Assembly (NCBI RefSeq): GCF_001022965.1
Contig: NZ_LECZ01000020.1
Coordinates: forward strand, 1-64,000
Length of the DNA: 64,000 nt
Direction of reading: 5' to 3'
Source: Enterobacter genomosp. O
GTDB taxonomy: Bacteria > Pseudomonadota > Gammaproteobacteria > Enterobacterales > Enterobacteriaceae
Shown here: piece after piece, positions 48,967 to 59,012 of the stretch
How the letters are laid out: the number at the start of each line of letters is the position of its first letter
How positions within the stretch are numbered: position 1 is the stretch's first letter
Notes under the pieces: generated by a model
Databases searched by the model: none
Told to the model about the DNA's origin: nothing
Seen by the model: the letters and a program-made list of their open reading frames with translations, nothing else
Position numbers and translations under genes: made by a program

Positions 48967-50370
48967 TTATAAATAATCAGCCGCCACTACCGTTTTTCCT
49001 CGCCCCGTATGCTTGGCTTCATATAATGCTTTATCGGCGCGCCTCAGTAAGGCTGAAGAATCCCGCTGTTTCCCGCAGACTTCCACGACCCCGGCACTAA
49101 ACGACAGCGACAGTTTTCTCTCACCCACGATCAGCGGGTTGGTTTCCAGAACGGTACGTAGCCTGGCGGACAGGCGCGCAGCGCCATTGCCGTCAGTTTG
49201 CGCCAGCAGGAGTAAAAACTCTTCGCCTCCCACACGCCCTAATGCTGAGTCTGAGGGGGCTAGCTCGCGGACAGAATTACAGAAGTGAATAAGCGCCGCA
49301 TCGCCCACCGGATGTCCCCATTCATCGTTGATCTGCTTGAAAAAATCCAGATCAAACATCAGGACACAAAAATGGCTGTTAACCTCCTGCCCGGCACTGG
49401 CCGCCAGCGCATGCTCCAGCTGCTGCAAAATCGCCGAACGGTTGAAGCAGCCGGTAAGATCGTCAGTGGTGGCTTTTACCTCCAGCTGCTGCTCGGCTTT
49501 TTTCCGCTCGGTAATATCCAGCCCAATATTAAGGATGGAGTTGTCCGGCAACAGAATATTCGACCACAGTACCGTCAACGGGGTGCCGTCTTTACGTAGC
49601 GGATGCCACTCATACATATCCTTAAGCGGTGAGACATTGACCGACTCTCTTACCCGCCGCCGCTCTTCGGGGTCGGGATAAAACAGCGAAAGCGGATCGG
49701 CATGTTCAGCGATCTCCGCCATCGTCCAGCCGAACACTTTTTCACATTCGGCATTCCACAGCACGCAGCGGTTAAATTTGTCGAAAGAGTTCATTAAAAC
49801 CGGGGCGCGTTCAAAGAGGGTTTTATATTGCGTCACGACGCGCTGCATTTCCTGCGCGGTTTTTTCACGGGCAATAATTTCCGCAAAATAGTCTTTTAAT
49901 TTTTCGACCAGCACTACAACGATATTTTTCAGAATCGGCAGAGAATAGAGTCTTTCATTAAATGCTAAAAAGAAATAGCCGCTGCAGCGCCAGTTATGGG
50001 TTGAAAGCTTGCACAGCACGCCACTTTGCAGTTGCGCATAGCCGGGATGCTGAGGAGGAAATAGCGCGCGGCCAATATTCTCTTTCCAGTAGACCACTCG
50101 CCACGATCGATGGTGCCGCTGGAGAAGAGTATCCGCAAGGAAATCGGCCACCTCGAAGGAATGGCAAGTCATCTCCCCGGCGCAGACCACGCGCTGCAGC
50201 CCGTCATCCCCGTTAACGCTTACCCAGGCAAGACTAGCTCCCAGCGTGCGGCTGATGGTTTCCAGCATTTCGGCCAGAGAACATTGAGCATGAAGCTGGG
50301 GCATCAGTTTTGCCAGCGCATGCAGCGCCTGCATGCTGTCATTAACAATCTCACGTCGGTTTTCTTTCAT
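48967..50370 (-). CDS. GAF-PAS-GGDEF diguanylate cyclase
   Basis: Soluble cyclase of 467 residues that should make c-di-GMP from two GTP. The N-terminal GAF-like domain (about 20-165) is followed by PAS (about 178-290, ending in NIGLDITERKKAEQQL) and GGDEF (about 298-467). The active-site motif is GGEEF (381-385) with the upstream DLDFFKQINDEWGH metal/substrate loop intact. The RxxD product-inhibition site five residues before GGEEF is absent (residues 372-375 read PSDS). E. coli K-12 has no gene here. It lies directly upstream of pdeC, which does the opposite reaction. The signal sensed is unknown. Confidence 0.88.
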   Translation of the reverse strand: MKENRREIVNDSMQALHALAKLMPQLHAQCSLAEMLETISRTLGASLAWVSVNGDDGLQRVVCAGEMTCHSFEVADFLADTLLQRHHRSWRVVYWKENIGRALFPPQHPGYAQLQSGVLCKLSTHNWRCSGYFFLAFNERLYSLPILKNIVVVLVEKLKDYFAEIIAREKTAQEMQRVVTQYKTLFERAPVLMNSFDKFNRCVLWNAECEKVFGWTMAEIAEHADPLSLFYPDPEERRRVRESVNVSPLKDMYEWHPLRKDGTPLTVLWSNILLPDNSILNIGLDITERKKAEQQLEVKATTDDLTGCFNRSAILQQLEHALAASAGQEVNSHFCVLMFDLDFFKQINDEWGHPVGDAALIHFCNSVRELAPSDSALGRVGGEEFLLLLAQTDGNGAARLSARLRTVLETNPLIVGERKLSLSFSAGVVEVCGKQRDSSALLRRADKALYEAKHTGRGKTVVAADYL

Positions 50371-50862
50371 TTTTTTTCGCTGATTATCAGGCGATAAACC
50401 GGACGCAACTTTCTTCAGATTCGAAAAATCGACAAACCAACGCGGCAGGCTGAGTCTCAGCGCGGCGAATTAAAAACAACGTTGTGTGTAATTAAAGAGG
50501 TACAAATCAATAAAAAAACAATAAAATTCAAAAACCTGAAAGGTTAGCTGCGAGTAAAATTAATTGTCCACTCAAGCATAAGCCATAGGAATATTGCTGT
50601 AAACGTTGTACATGACGCGCGCTTTTGCATCAGTTTTGCTATCTCAATGAATTCATTATAAAGAACATGGGAAAAGGGGAGCTTAGCCTGCAAAGATATA
50701 TTTTGCTCAGGCACGCAATGATAACAGGTAGCGATAAAACAGCCGTTTTTCATCATCCCGGGACTGGCGAATAAAACAGCGATCGTGATATAGTTCACAA
50801 ATCTTATGTAACGAAAAAATTCTGTTTCATTCAGTTCGTCTGTTTTGTAGAGGATGGGTTTT
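50371..50862. other. Intergenic region between diguanylate cyclase gene and yjcB
   Basis: 492 bases of A/T-rich DNA with promoters for both divergent genes. A minus-strand frame (50544-50948) overlaps yjcB antisense and has no family likeness or good ribosome-binding site, so no gene is called. Confidence 0.5.
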
Positions 50863-51144
50863 ATGGCAACCATTACTACCAGCATGGTTCTTCTGCGCTG
50901 GCCTTTGTTGAGTGCGGTGCTGATGTTTTTAGCCAGCACGCTGAACATCCAGTTTCGTAAATCTGACTACGCGGGCCTTGCTGTTATCAGCACGCTGTTG
51001 GGGCTGGGTGCGGCCTGCTGGTTTGCCACGGGTCTGCTTGGCATTACCCTGCTGGATATGAGCGCCGTCTGGGAAAATATCAAAGTAGTGATGGTTGAGG
51101 CAATGAGCCATACGCCACCGGACTGGCCGATGGTGATTACCTGA
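50863..51144 (+). CDS. yjcB: Inner-membrane protein YjcB
   Basis: Protein of 93 residues (E. coli 93) with two hydrophobic segments (about 8-28 and 38-62) and a short C-terminal tail ending in HTPPDWPMVIT. ATG 50863 gives the E. coli N-terminus (MATITTSMVLLRW). The function is unknown. It converges on ssb across a shared terminator. Confidence 0.9.
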   Translation: MATITTSMVLLRWPLLSAVLMFLASTLNIQFRKSDYAGLAVISTLLGLGAACWFATGLLGITLLDMSAVWENIKVVMVEAMSHTPPDWPMVIT

Positions 51145-51160
51145 TCCCTTCCGGCATAAA

Positions 51161-51187
51161 AAAACCCAGACCATAGTCTGGGTTTTT
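51161..51187. terminator. Bidirectional terminator between yjcB and ssb
   Basis: AAAACCCAGAC and GTCTGGGTTTT form an 11-base stem around CATA, with runs of A and T on the outside. Confidence 0.92.
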
Positions 51188-51206
51188 TGTTTTTACGCGC
51201 TGGATA

Positions 51207-51734
51207 TCAGAACGGAATGTCGTCGTCGAAGTCCATTGGCGGTTCGTTAGACGGTGCTGGCGCAGACTGCTGCTGCGGACGAGACTGCGCGCCGCCGCTG
51301 AACTGGTTGCCGCCCTGTGGCTGCTGAGGCTGACCCCAACCGCCCTGCTGCTGGCCGCCACCTGCTGGTGCCGCGCCACCGCCCTGACGGCCACCCAGCA
51401 TCTGCATGGTGCCACCGACGTTAACCACGACTTCAGTGGTGTACTTTTCAGCACCGGACTGATCGGTCCATTTGCGGGTACGCAGCTGGCCTTCGATATA
51501 GACCTGAGAACCTTTACGCAGATATTCACCGGCCACTTCCGCCAGTTTGCCAAACAGCACAACGCGGTGCCATTCGGTCTGCTCTTTCATCTCACCGGTC
51601 GCTTTATCACGCCAGGATTCGGAAGTAGCCAGCGTAATGTTGGCAACTGCGCCACCACTCGGCATGTAGCGTACTTCCGGGTCCTGGCCCAGATTACCGA
51701 CGAGAATCACCTTGTTTACGCCTCTGCTGGCCAT
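51207..51734 (-). CDS. ssb: Single-stranded DNA-binding protein Ssb
   Basis: Replication and repair protein of 175 residues (E. coli 178), acting as a tetramer. The OB-fold (1-112, [23 protein letters not shown]) is followed by a Gly/Gln/Pro-rich linker and the acidic tip MDFDDDIPF, which recruits repair partners. It is divergent from uvrA; a LexA box lies between them. Confidence 0.98.
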   Translation of the reverse strand: MASRGVNKVILVGNLGQDPEVRYMPSGGAVANITLATSESWRDKATGEMKEQTEWHRVVLFGKLAEVAGEYLRKGSQVYIEGQLRTRKWTDQSGAEKYTTEVVVNVGGTMQMLGGRQGGGAAPAGGGQQQGGWGQPQQPQGGNQFSGGAQSRPQQQSAPAPSNEPPMDFDDDIPF

Positions 51735-51880
51735 GTTCGTGTCTCCTGAATACGTTTCTTAATAGTGTAAACGCGCGAGTGTACCATTTCCACGCGTCAA
51801 TTTGCATAGTTGCGTAGCAGGTTCAGAAATCTCCCGCGAACTCGACATTGTTACACAGCCAATCGGAAAATGCATTCCAA

Positions 51881-51900
51881 TACTGTATATTCAAACAGGT
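51881..51900. promoter_or_regulatory. LexA (SOS) box of uvrA/ssb
   Basis: TACTGTATATTCAAACAGGT contains CTGT-N8-ACAG (51883-51898), the LexA consensus, between the divergent ssb and uvrA genes as in E. coli. Confidence 0.92.
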
Positions 51901-51985
51901 CAAATTGTGTCATAATTAGCCGTTTCTGACAGCCGTTTGTCCTTCAAACAAACCAGGCAATCCGTGTTCCAACCGGGAAAGGTGA

Positions 51986-54808
51986 ATGGATAAGATCGAA
52001 GTTCGGGGCGCCCGCACCCACAATCTCAAGAATATCAACCTCATAATCCCTCGCGACAAGCTCATTGTCGTGACCGGGCTTTCGGGGTCTGGCAAATCCT
52101 CACTGGCTTTCGACACTTTGTATGCCGAAGGACAGCGTCGTTACGTTGAATCACTCTCTGCGTACGCGCGTCAGTTCCTGTCGCTGATGGAAAAACCGGA
52201 TGTCGACCACATTGAAGGGTTGTCCCCTGCTATCTCTATTGAGCAGAAGTCCACCTCGCACAACCCGCGTTCAACGGTCGGTACCATCACCGAAATTCAT
52301 GACTACCTGCGTCTGCTGTATGCCCGCGTGGGCGAGCCGCGCTGCCCGGACCACGACGTCCCGCTGGCAGCACAGACCGTGAGCCAGATGGTGGATAACG
52401 TGCTGTCGCAGCCGGAAGGCAAACGCCTGATGCTGCTGGCGCCAATCATTAAAGAGCGTAAGGGCGAGCACACCAAAACGCTGGAAAACCTCGCAAGCCA
52501 GGGTTATATCCGCGCCCGTATCGACGGCGAGGTGTGTGACCTGTCCGATCCGCCAAAGCTGGAGCTGCAGAAGAAGCACACTATTGAAGTGGTGATTGAC
52601 CGCTTTAAGGTGCGTGACGATCTCGCCACACGCCTGGCGGAATCCTTCGAGACGGCGCTGGAACTCTCCGGCGGCACCGCCGTGGTCTCCGACATGGACG
52701 ACCCAAAAGCGGAAGAGCTGCTCTTTTCCGCCAACTTTGCCTGCCCGATTTGCGGCTACAGCATGCGCGAGCTGGAACCGCGCCTGTTCTCGTTCAACAA
52801 CCCGGCGGGCGCGTGCCCAACGTGTGACGGCCTGGGCGTGCAGCAGTATTTTGACCCTGACCGTGTGATCCAGAATCCGGAGCTTTCCCTGGCAGGCGGC
52901 GCGATCCGCGGCTGGGATAAGCGTAACTTCTACTACTTCCAGATGCTTAAATCTCTGGCAGAGCACTATAAGTTCGACGTGGAAGCCCCGTGGGCCAGCC
53001 TGAGCCCGAACGTGCACAAAGTGATCCTGTTCGGTTCCGGCAAAGAGAACATCGAGTTCAAGTACATGAACGATCGCGGCGATACCTCCGTGCGTCGCCA
53101 CCCGTTCGAAGGGGTGCTGCACAATATGGAGCGCCGCTACAAAGAGACCGAATCCAGCGCGGTGCGCGAAGAGCTGGCAAAATTCATCAGCAACCGCTCC
53201 TGCGCCACCTGCGAGGGCACGCGTCTGCGTCGCGAAGCGCGCCACGTGTTTGTGGAAAACACGGCGCTGCCGACCATCTCAGACATGAGCATTGGCCACG
53301 CGATGGACTTTTTTAACAACCTGAAGCTGTCCGGTCAGCGCGCCAAAATTGCCGAAAAAGTGCTGAAAGAGATTGGCGATCGCCTGAAGTTCCTGGTTAA
53401 CGTCGGCCTGAACTACCTGACGCTTTCCCGCTCGGCGGAAACGCTCTCCGGCGGCGAAGCCCAGCGTATCCGTCTGGCAAGCCAGATTGGCGCAGGCCTG
53501 GTAGGCGTCATGTACGTGCTGGATGAGCCGTCCATCGGCCTGCACCAGCGCGACAACGAGCGTCTGCTCGGCACCCTGGTTCACCTGCGCAACCTCGGTA
53601 ACACGGTGATTGTGGTTGAGCACGATGAAGACGCGATCCGCGCCGCAGACCACGTGATCGACATTGGTCCTGGCGCAGGCGTACACGGCGGTCAGGTGGT
53701 CGCGGAAGGTACGCTGAAAGACATTATGGCGGTGCCAGAATCCCTCACCGGCCAGTACATGAGCGGCAAGCGCAAAATTGAGGTACCGAAGCAGCGCGTG
53801 GCAGCGGATCCGGAAAAAGTGCTGAAGCTGACCGGCGCGCGCGGCAACAACCTGAAAGACGTCACCCTGACGCTGCCGGTTGGCCTGTTTACCTGTATTA
53901 CCGGCGTGTCCGGTTCCGGTAAATCGACGCTGATCAACGATACCCTGTTCCCGATTGCGCAGACGGCGCTCAACGGCGCGACGCTCGCCGAACCGGCACC
54001 GTACCGCGACATTCAGGGGCTGGAGCATTTCGATAAGGTTATCGACATCGACCAGAGCCCGATTGGCCGTACCCCGCGCTCTAACCCGGCGACCTATACC
54101 GGCGTCTTTACGCCCGTACGTGAACTCTTTGCTGGCGTACCGGAATCACGTTCACGCGGGTACACGCCTGGACGCTTCAGCTTCAACGTGCGTGGCGGGC
54201 GCTGTGAAGCCTGCCAGGGCGACGGCGTGATCAAGGTGGAGATGCACTTCCTGCCGGATATCTACGTGCCGTGCGACCAGTGCAAGGGCAAGCGCTATAA
54301 CCGTGAAACGCTGGAGATTAAGTACAAAGGCAAGACCATTCACGAAGTGCTGGACATGACCATCGAAGAGGCGCGCGAGTTCTTTGACGCCGTCCCTGCG
54401 CTGGCGCGCAAGCTGCAGACGCTGATGGACGTCGGTCTGACCTACATTCGTCTGGGCCAGTCCGCCACCACGCTGTCAGGCGGTGAAGCGCAGCGCGTGA
54501 AGCTGGCGCGTGAGCTCTCCAAACGCGGCACCGGCCAGACGCTGTATATTCTGGATGAGCCGACCACCGGTCTGCACTTTGCCGATATTCAGCAGCTGCT
54601 TGAGGTTCTGCATCAGCTCCGCGATCAGGGCAATACCATCGTGGTCATCGAACACAACCTGGACGTGATTAAAACCGCGGACTGGATTGTCGATCTCGGC
54701 CCGGAAGGCGGCAGCGGCGGCGGTGAAATCCTCGTCTCCGGGACGCCAGAGACCGTTGCAGAGTGCGAAGCCTCGCACACCGCACGCTTCCTCAAACCTT
54801 TGCTGTAA
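51986..54808 (+). CDS. uvrA: Excinuclease ABC subunit A, UvrA
   Basis: DNA-damage-recognition ATPase of 940 residues (E. coli 940). Two ABC modules are present: Walker [10 protein letters not shown] (about 31-39) and GVSGSGKST (about 640-648), signatures LSGGEAQR twice, Walker [11 protein letters not shown] and [10 protein letters not shown]. Zinc fingers include [28 protein letters not shown] and the C-terminal CEACQGDG...CDQCKGKRY. It loads UvrB in nucleotide excision repair. SOS control is predicted from the LexA box. Confidence 0.99.
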   Translation: MDKIEVRGARTHNLKNINLIIPRDKLIVVTGLSGSGKSSLAFDTLYAEGQRRYVESLSAYARQFLSLMEKPDVDHIEGLSPAISIEQKSTSHNPRSTVGTITEIHDYLRLLYARVGEPRCPDHDVPLAAQTVSQMVDNVLSQPEGKRLMLLAPIIKERKGEHTKTLENLASQGYIRARIDGEVCDLSDPPKLELQKKHTIEVVIDRFKVRDDLATRLAESFETALELSGGTAVVSDMDDPKAEELLFSANFACPICGYSMRELEPRLFSFNNPAGACPTCDGLGVQQYFDPDRVIQNPELSLAGGAIRGWDKRNFYYFQMLKSLAEHYKFDVEAPWASLSPNVHKVILFGSGKENIEFKYMNDRGDTSVRRHPFEGVLHNMERRYKETESSAVREELAKFISNRSCATCEGTRLRREARHVFVENTALPTISDMSIGHAMDFFNNLKLSGQRAKIAEKVLKEIGDRLKFLVNVGLNYLTLSRSAETLSGGEAQRIRLASQIGAGLVGVMYVLDEPSIGLHQRDNERLLGTLVHLRNLGNTVIVVEHDEDAIRAADHVIDIGPGAGVHGGQVVAEGTLKDIMAVPESLTGQYMSGKRKIEVPKQRVAADPEKVLKLTGARGNNLKDVTLTLPVGLFTCITGVSGSGKSTLINDTLFPIAQTALNGATLAEPAPYRDIQGLEHFDKVIDIDQSPIGRTPRSNPATYTGVFTPVRELFAGVPESRSRGYTPGRFSFNVRGGRCEACQGDGVIKVEMHFLPDIYVPCDQCKGKRYNRETLEIKYKGKTIHEVLDMTIEEAREFFDAVPALARKLQTLMDVGLTYIRLGQSATTLSGGEAQRVKLARELSKRGTGQTLYILDEPTTGLHFADIQQLLEVLHQLRDQGNTIVVIEHNLDVIKTADWIVDLGPEGGSGGGEILVSGTPETVAECEASHTARFLKPLL

Positions 54809-54810
54809 CG

Positions 54811-55164
54811 TCACACGGAGAGTTGCTGTCGGGTCGCTTCCGGCAGCAACTCAACCGCCTGCTTATAAGACGCATCGACCAGATAGTAAATTTGCGAGCC
54901 TGGCAGCGACCCGTCAAGATAGACGGTGCTCCAGTGGGCTTTATTGAGATGCTGGCTTGGCCGGACATCATGGTGCTGCTGTCGTAACAAATCGGCCAGT
55001 TCCGGGCTGGTTTTCAGCGATGCCGCCGGACGCCCCTCAACCTCTTTCACCATCGCAAACAGCACGTCCCCCACTTTTATCTGCGTGGCTTTCCAGTCGC
55101 TATGAACGCTCTGCTCCGCGCCCGGTTTATTCATGCAGTACTGAAGTAGCTCCGAAATTGTCAT
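54811..55164 (-). CDS. yjbR: MmcQ/YjbR family protein
   Basis: Small cytoplasmic protein of 117 residues (E. coli 118), CyaY-like double-wing fold. Family strings are SELLQYCMNKPGAEQS and LNKAHWSTVYLDGSLPGSQIYYLVDASYKQA. It is thought to bind DNA or nucleotides, but no function is settled. It ends two bases after uvrA on the other strand and follows yjbQ closely (2-base gap), so the two form an operon. Confidence 0.93.
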   Translation of the reverse strand: MTISELLQYCMNKPGAEQSVHSDWKATQIKVGDVLFAMVKEVEGRPAASLKTSPELADLLRQQHHDVRPSQHLNKAHWSTVYLDGSLPGSQIYYLVDASYKQAVELLPEATRQQLSV

Positions 55165-55166
55165 CT

Positions 55167-55583
55167 TTATTCCCCTTGTAGCGTGGCGATAATTTTACGC
55201 GAACCACCGTGAATGCGATGCTCTCCCAGCCAAATCCCCTGCCATGTTCCCAGCAATAGCTGCCCATTGCGTACCGGCAGCATCAGCGATACGCCCAGCA
55301 GAGAAGATTTGATGTGCGAAGGCATGTCATCGTCGCCCTCATAATCATGCTCGTAAGGTGCGTTGTCCGGGACGGCCTTCAGAAAATGGTGCTCCATGTC
55401 AGACCGGACGGTGGGATCGCAATTTTCATTAAGCGTGAGAGAGGCAGACGTGTGCTGAAGCAGCAGATGCAGCAAACCCGTTTTAACCCGCGACAGGTCG
55501 CGGATCTGCCCGATGACTTCGTCCGTCACCAGGTGAAATCCGCGTGGTTTAGCGCTTAAGGTCAGGGTCTGTTGATACCACAT
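55167..55583 (-). CDS. yjbQ: YjbQ family protein (thiamin-phosphate synthase-like side activity)
   Basis: UPF0047 protein of 138 residues (E. coli 138). Conserved motifs are [21 protein letters not shown] and [12 protein letters not shown], where His and Asp residues cluster. Some members show weak thiamin-phosphate synthase activity in vitro; the true role is unknown. It is the first gene of the yjbQ-yjbR pair. Confidence 0.94.
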   Translation of the reverse strand: MWYQQTLTLSAKPRGFHLVTDEVIGQIRDLSRVKTGLLHLLLQHTSASLTLNENCDPTVRSDMEHHFLKAVPDNAPYEHDYEGDDDMPSHIKSSLLGVSLMLPVRNGQLLLGTWQGIWLGEHRIHGGSRKIIATLQGE

Positions 55584-55696
55584 GTGCTGCTCCGTAATGA
55601 AAGATGAATCTTTCTAAGTGTGCAGCAAGAAGGCGAAAGGTAAAACCCGCCGCGACGAGATTTGCTTAAAAAAGAGTCAAACTCGCCGCCTGCAGT

Positions 55697-56410
55697 TTAA
55701 TACTCAGAGTTCACAATGACCTCTTCGCCAAACTTTCCGGCCATCGGCAGCGGTCGATACGTCGAGTTAGAGGCACGCAGTACCCTGATTCCTCTGACAC
55801 CGACATCATGCGCGGCAGTGATGTCATTATCTGAATCACCGTAGAACACTTTGATATTTTTCTTTTCCAGCCACTGGGTTTTGGTGTTTTGCCCTTCTTT
55901 GTCACCCGCAAAAATCACCGGGTTCATGCTGGTCGCCGGGATCAGGAAATCGTCCTGCAGCGTTTTAGAGACGGTTTCGGTTTTAGTCTCGCTGCGTCCG
56001 GTAACGAAGTAAATGCTGTCACCGCGCTTCACGTGCATAGCGATAAGCGCGCGGGCCACCTCTTTCGGGATGCTGAACTCGTCCCAGCCGTTGTTCATTT
56101 TTTCCCAGAATTCCGGGTTCTTCAGATACGCTTCGCTGTCGGGCGAATACATTTTTTTGCCGCGCCAGAAGCCAGGGCTGGAGAAGAGAACGGTATCGTC
56201 AATGTCGAAGCCCACGGCCATTGGCGGGCGTCCCATCAGGCTGTTTTCGATTTGGGCCACGGAAACCCAGTGAATGGGTGCCTGCTCGGCAAGGATCGCG
56301 GCGGTGGTGCCGGTGTAAAGCGGCGTGGGTGCAGAAGCACGCGCGACGACAGCACTGTTAAGCGAGAACAATAAGCAGGCGGCGCTGAGCGCCAGTGTGA
56401 TCTTGCGCAT
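55697..56410 (-). CDS. aphA: Class B acid phosphatase/phosphotransferase AphA
   Basis: Periplasmic HAD-type phosphatase of 237 residues (E. coli 237). The signal peptide ends near VARASA (about 26). The catalytic motif [12 protein letters not shown] (nucleophile and acid Asp), the Lys of [18 protein letters not shown] and the metal Asp of [12 protein letters not shown] are intact. It releases phosphate from nucleotides and can transfer phosphate to nucleosides. Confidence 0.97.
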   Translation of the reverse strand: MRKITLALSAACLLFSLNSAVVARASAPTPLYTGTTAAILAEQAPIHWVSVAQIENSLMGRPPMAVGFDIDDTVLFSSPGFWRGKKMYSPDSEAYLKNPEFWEKMNNGWDEFSIPKEVARALIAMHVKRGDSIYFVTGRSETKTETVSKTLQDDFLIPATSMNPVIFAGDKEGQNTKTQWLEKKNIKVFYGDSDNDITAAHDVGVRGIRVLRASNSTYRPLPMAGKFGEEVIVNSEY

Positions 56411-56732
56411 ATTTTCCCCTGAATATTCAGTTTGTTATCGTTTTATTTTGAGCGACTGGTCAAAAAACTCTCCGACCATAACCCCAGCGGGAGATGAAGG
56501 GAAGGAGTTTTTACTTATGAGGCTGAATAAAAAGAAGAAGATCACAAAAGGCCGGGCAACCTTTTTGTGCGGCCTGATGTCCTCACCCCAACCCTCTCCC
56601 ACAGGGAGAGGGAGAACATCCAGCCCGTAGGCCCGATAAGCAAAGCGCCACCGGGCAAGATCCTTTGCGGCCTGATGCCCTCACCCCAGCCCTCTCCCAC
56701 AGGGAGAGGGAGGAAGAAACGATAGTGAGTAC
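56411..56732. other. Intergenic region with repeat cluster between aphA and tyrB
   Basis: 322 bases. The aphA promoter lies at the left; the right two-thirds is a compound of two 'ccctctccc' repeats around one REP palindrome. No gene was found. Confidence 0.7.
56581..56711. repeat. Compound repeat: 'ccctctccc' - REP - 'ccctctccc'
   Basis: Copies of the 'ccctctccc' palindrome at about 56581-56613 and 56678-56711 are in direct orientation and flank a REP copy (GTAGGCCCGATAAGC... at 56627-56657). Both outer copies are preceded by GCGGCCTGATG, so a longer unit than the palindrome has been copied. Confidence 0.88.
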
Positions 56733-57926
56733 TTACATTACAGCTGCAAACGCCTGCGCCACGCGATGAACGTTGCTGGCATTCAGGCCCGCCACGCACA
56801 TACGTCCGCTGGCAATCAGGTAAACGCCGAACTCTTCACGCAGGCGATCGACCTGCGCGGCGCTGAGGCCGGTGTAGCTGAACATCCCGCGCTGCTTAAG
56901 CAGGTAGTCGAAGTTATGCCCCGGTACGGCCTCTTTTAGGACGTTAACCAGTTCCTGACGCATCGACAGAATGCGCTTGCGCATGGATTCCACTTCGGCA
57001 AGCCAGCTGGCTTTCAGCTGTTCATCACCAAGAACCGTGGCCACCACCTGCGCGCCAAAGTTTGGCGGGCTGGAGTAGATGCGGCGCACCGTCGCCTTCA
57101 GCTGACCCAGCACACGGCCTGCGGCTTCGGCGTCTTCACACACCACGGACAGGCCCCCAACGCGTTCACCGTACAGGGAGAAGATTTTAGAGAAAGAGTT
57201 ACTCACCAGAACAGGGAGCCCGGCGCTGGCAACGGCGCGAATCGCGTAGGCATCTTCTTCCATACCCGCGCCAAAGCCCTGATAGGCGATGTCGAGGAAT
57301 GGGATCAGGTTGCGCGCCTTCAGTACCTCAATCACGGCATCCCACTGGGCATTCGTGAGGTCGGCACCGGTCGGGTTATGGCAGCACGGATGCAGCAGGA
57401 CAATGCTGCGCTCCGGCAGGGTGTTCAGTTTTTCCAGCAGCGCGTCAACGCGCACGCCGTTGGTTTCGCTGTCGAACCACGGATAGGTCGCCACCTTAAA
57501 GCCTGCGCCTTCAAAAATCGCAACGTGGTTTTCCCAGGTTGGGTCGCTGACCCACACGCCCGAATCCGGGAAATATTTTTTCAGGAAGTCTGCACCCACT
57601 TTTAGCGCACCCGAGCCGCCTAACGTCTGGATGGTCGCCACGCGTTTTTGCGCCAGCACCGCGTGATCGGCGCCAAACAGCAGAGGTGCAATGGTGCTGC
57701 GGTAAGAATTTAACCCTTCCATCGGCAGGTACAGCGATGCGCCGTGTGGAGCAGCGTTCAGACGCGTTTCTGCTTCAGCTACGGCTTTCAACTGAGGAAT
57801 AATGCCGCCCTCGTTATAATACAGACCAATGCTGAGGTTCACTTTGTCGCTGCGAGGATCTTCTTTGAAACGCTCCATTAAGGAGAGAATAGGGTCGCCG
57901 GCATAGGCGTCAACTTTCTGAAACAC
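56733..57926 (-). CDS. tyrB: Aromatic amino acid aminotransferase TyrB
   Basis: PLP-dependent class I aminotransferase of 397 residues making tyrosine, phenylalanine and leucine from the keto acids. The PLP lysine is in [18 protein letters not shown], and the PLP-ring contact is in [17 protein letters not shown] start at 57926 ([14 protein letters not shown], read as fMet) is chosen because E. coli uses the same GTG and GGAGA precedes it; the longer frame to 57968 is not supported. Only 75 bases separate it from the nadR-like gene upstream, and no clear TyrR box was seen there. Confidence 0.96.
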   Translation of the reverse strand: MFQKVDAYAGDPILSLMERFKEDPRSDKVNLSIGLYYNEGGIIPQLKAVAEAETRLNAAPHGASLYLPMEGLNSYRSTIAPLLFGADHAVLAQKRVATIQTLGGSGALKVGADFLKKYFPDSGVWVSDPTWENHVAIFEGAGFKVATYPWFDSETNGVRVDALLEKLNTLPERSIVLLHPCCHNPTGADLTNAQWDAVIEVLKARNLIPFLDIAYQGFGAGMEEDAYAIRAVASAGLPVLVSNSFSKIFSLYGERVGGLSVVCEDAEAAGRVLGQLKATVRRIYSSPPNFGAQVVATVLGDEQLKASWLAEVESMRKRILSMRQELVNVLKEAVPGHNFDYLLKQRGMFSYTGLSAAQVDRLREEFGVYLIASGRMCVAGLNASNVHRVAQAFAAVM

Positions 57927-58001
57927 GCGATGGTTCTCCGGAATTCGATGAGGCAGGAATTTCAACAATAAACCGGAAGCTGCAGAAGGTCGAGAGCGAT
58001 A

Positions 58002-59012
58002 TCAGCCCGACCACGGGATATGTTGGCAAATTTGTTCGATGCGCTCAGACAACGAACCCCGTACGCGCAAGAATGGGATCTTTCGCTGCGTTAGCTCTGC
58101 TTCATACCATGCCTGCTGTCGATGGCGAAACGCCTCGCCTTGCCGGGTGCCATCCTGCACAAAAGGAAATTCATCGCCGCAGAGTACGACCAGAGCGTAG
58201 TCTCGTTCGGCTAACGCCATGAGCTCCTGCGGCGCGCTGCCGAACTGGTCGAGCGTATAGAACAGGGTAGTTAATGGCGAGGTATCACACACCAGGTACG
58301 GAGCGGTGCAGGCTAATTCCTCTCTGCGCACCTGCTCCCGGGCGATATGCAGCAGATCGTCCTCCTCCAGCACGCCGTTCTTCGCCTCCCAGTGTTCACG
58401 GCCAAATTCTGCAACGTACGGAACGTTTAAGGTCTGTGAGAGGGCCCGGGAAAGCGTGCTTTTGCCCGTCGATTCGCCGCCTAATAAGCAGATACGAAAT
58501 ACAAAGCTGCGATAAACCTCAGGGGACATCATCTGACGGTAGCGGTGAACATCAGAGCGTATGCGTGTTCCCGACGGGGCTTCCGGCCCCTGTGGCCGCT
58601 GCAGACGGATGTGTGTAACCGGCTGCCCGAAACGCTGGCTCAATACCGCGGCAAAGCCGTCACCGTAGTCTTCGGCGGTAAATACCGCCCGTGGCTGACA
58701 TTGCAGAACGTCTTCGCACAGCGTGGCAACGTAGTGACGATGCAGATCGGCGTCAGCGTCGTTCGGTGGGGGCGGTGCAATAGCGTAAGACGCCATCACC
58801 TGCGGAGAAAGCACAAGAAGTCGGCATTGCGGGAAGCGCGTCTGTAGCCAGTGAAGCCGTTTTTCGGGTTCGTAACCGCGTATTTCCGGCACCGAATAGC
58901 TAATGATAAAGACCGTCTCGCACTGCTCAAGAGCCGCATTAATAAGCGCTTCATGTCCCGAATGTAAAGGTGCGAATTTGCCCACAACCAGGCCGCTGGC
59001 ATAACGCTTCAC
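58002..59012 (-). CDS. NadR-like NMN adenylyltransferase / ribosylnicotinamide kinase lacking the HTH domain
   Basis: Predicted bifunctional enzyme of 336 residues. The N-terminal nucleotidyltransferase domain (1-165) has GKFAPLHSGHEALI with the HxGH-type signature and PSGTRIRSD. The kinase domain (about 170-336) has the P-loop GGESTGKST (178-186). Full-length NadR (about 410 residues in E. coli) begins with a DNA-binding HTH that is missing here; this protein starts directly at the enzyme part. It overlaps the upstream pnuC-like gene by four bases, so the pair should import nicotinamide riboside and turn it into NMN and NAD+. The classical nadR is elsewhere in these genomes, so this is probably a second copy. 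Confidence 0.85.
   Translation of the reverse strand: MKRYASGLVVGKFAPLHSGHEALINAALEQCETVFIISYSVPEIRGYEPEKRLHWLQTRFPQCRLLVLSPQVMASYAIAPPPPNDADADLHRHYVATLCEDVLQCQPRAVFTAEDYGDGFAAVLSQRFGQPVTHIRLQRPQGPEAPSGTRIRSDVHRYRQMMSPEVYRSFVFRICLLGGESTGKSTLSRALSQTLNVPYVAEFGREHWEAKNGVLEEDDLLHIAREQVRREELACTAPYLVCDTSPLTTLFYTLDQFGSAPQELMALAERDYALVVLCGDEFPFVQDGTRQGEAFRHRQQAWYEAELTQRKIPFLRVRGSLSERIEQICQHIPWSG

Noticed and set aside
50544-50948. Minus-strand frame of 134 codons between the cyclase gene and yjcB
   Set aside because: It overlaps the start of yjcB in antisense, has no good ribosome-binding site and no recognisable family.
57927-57968. Longer tyrB N-terminus from an upstream ATG
   Set aside because: The 14 extra residues have no counterpart in E. 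coli TyrB, and the GTG at 57926 has a better-placed ribosome-binding site.
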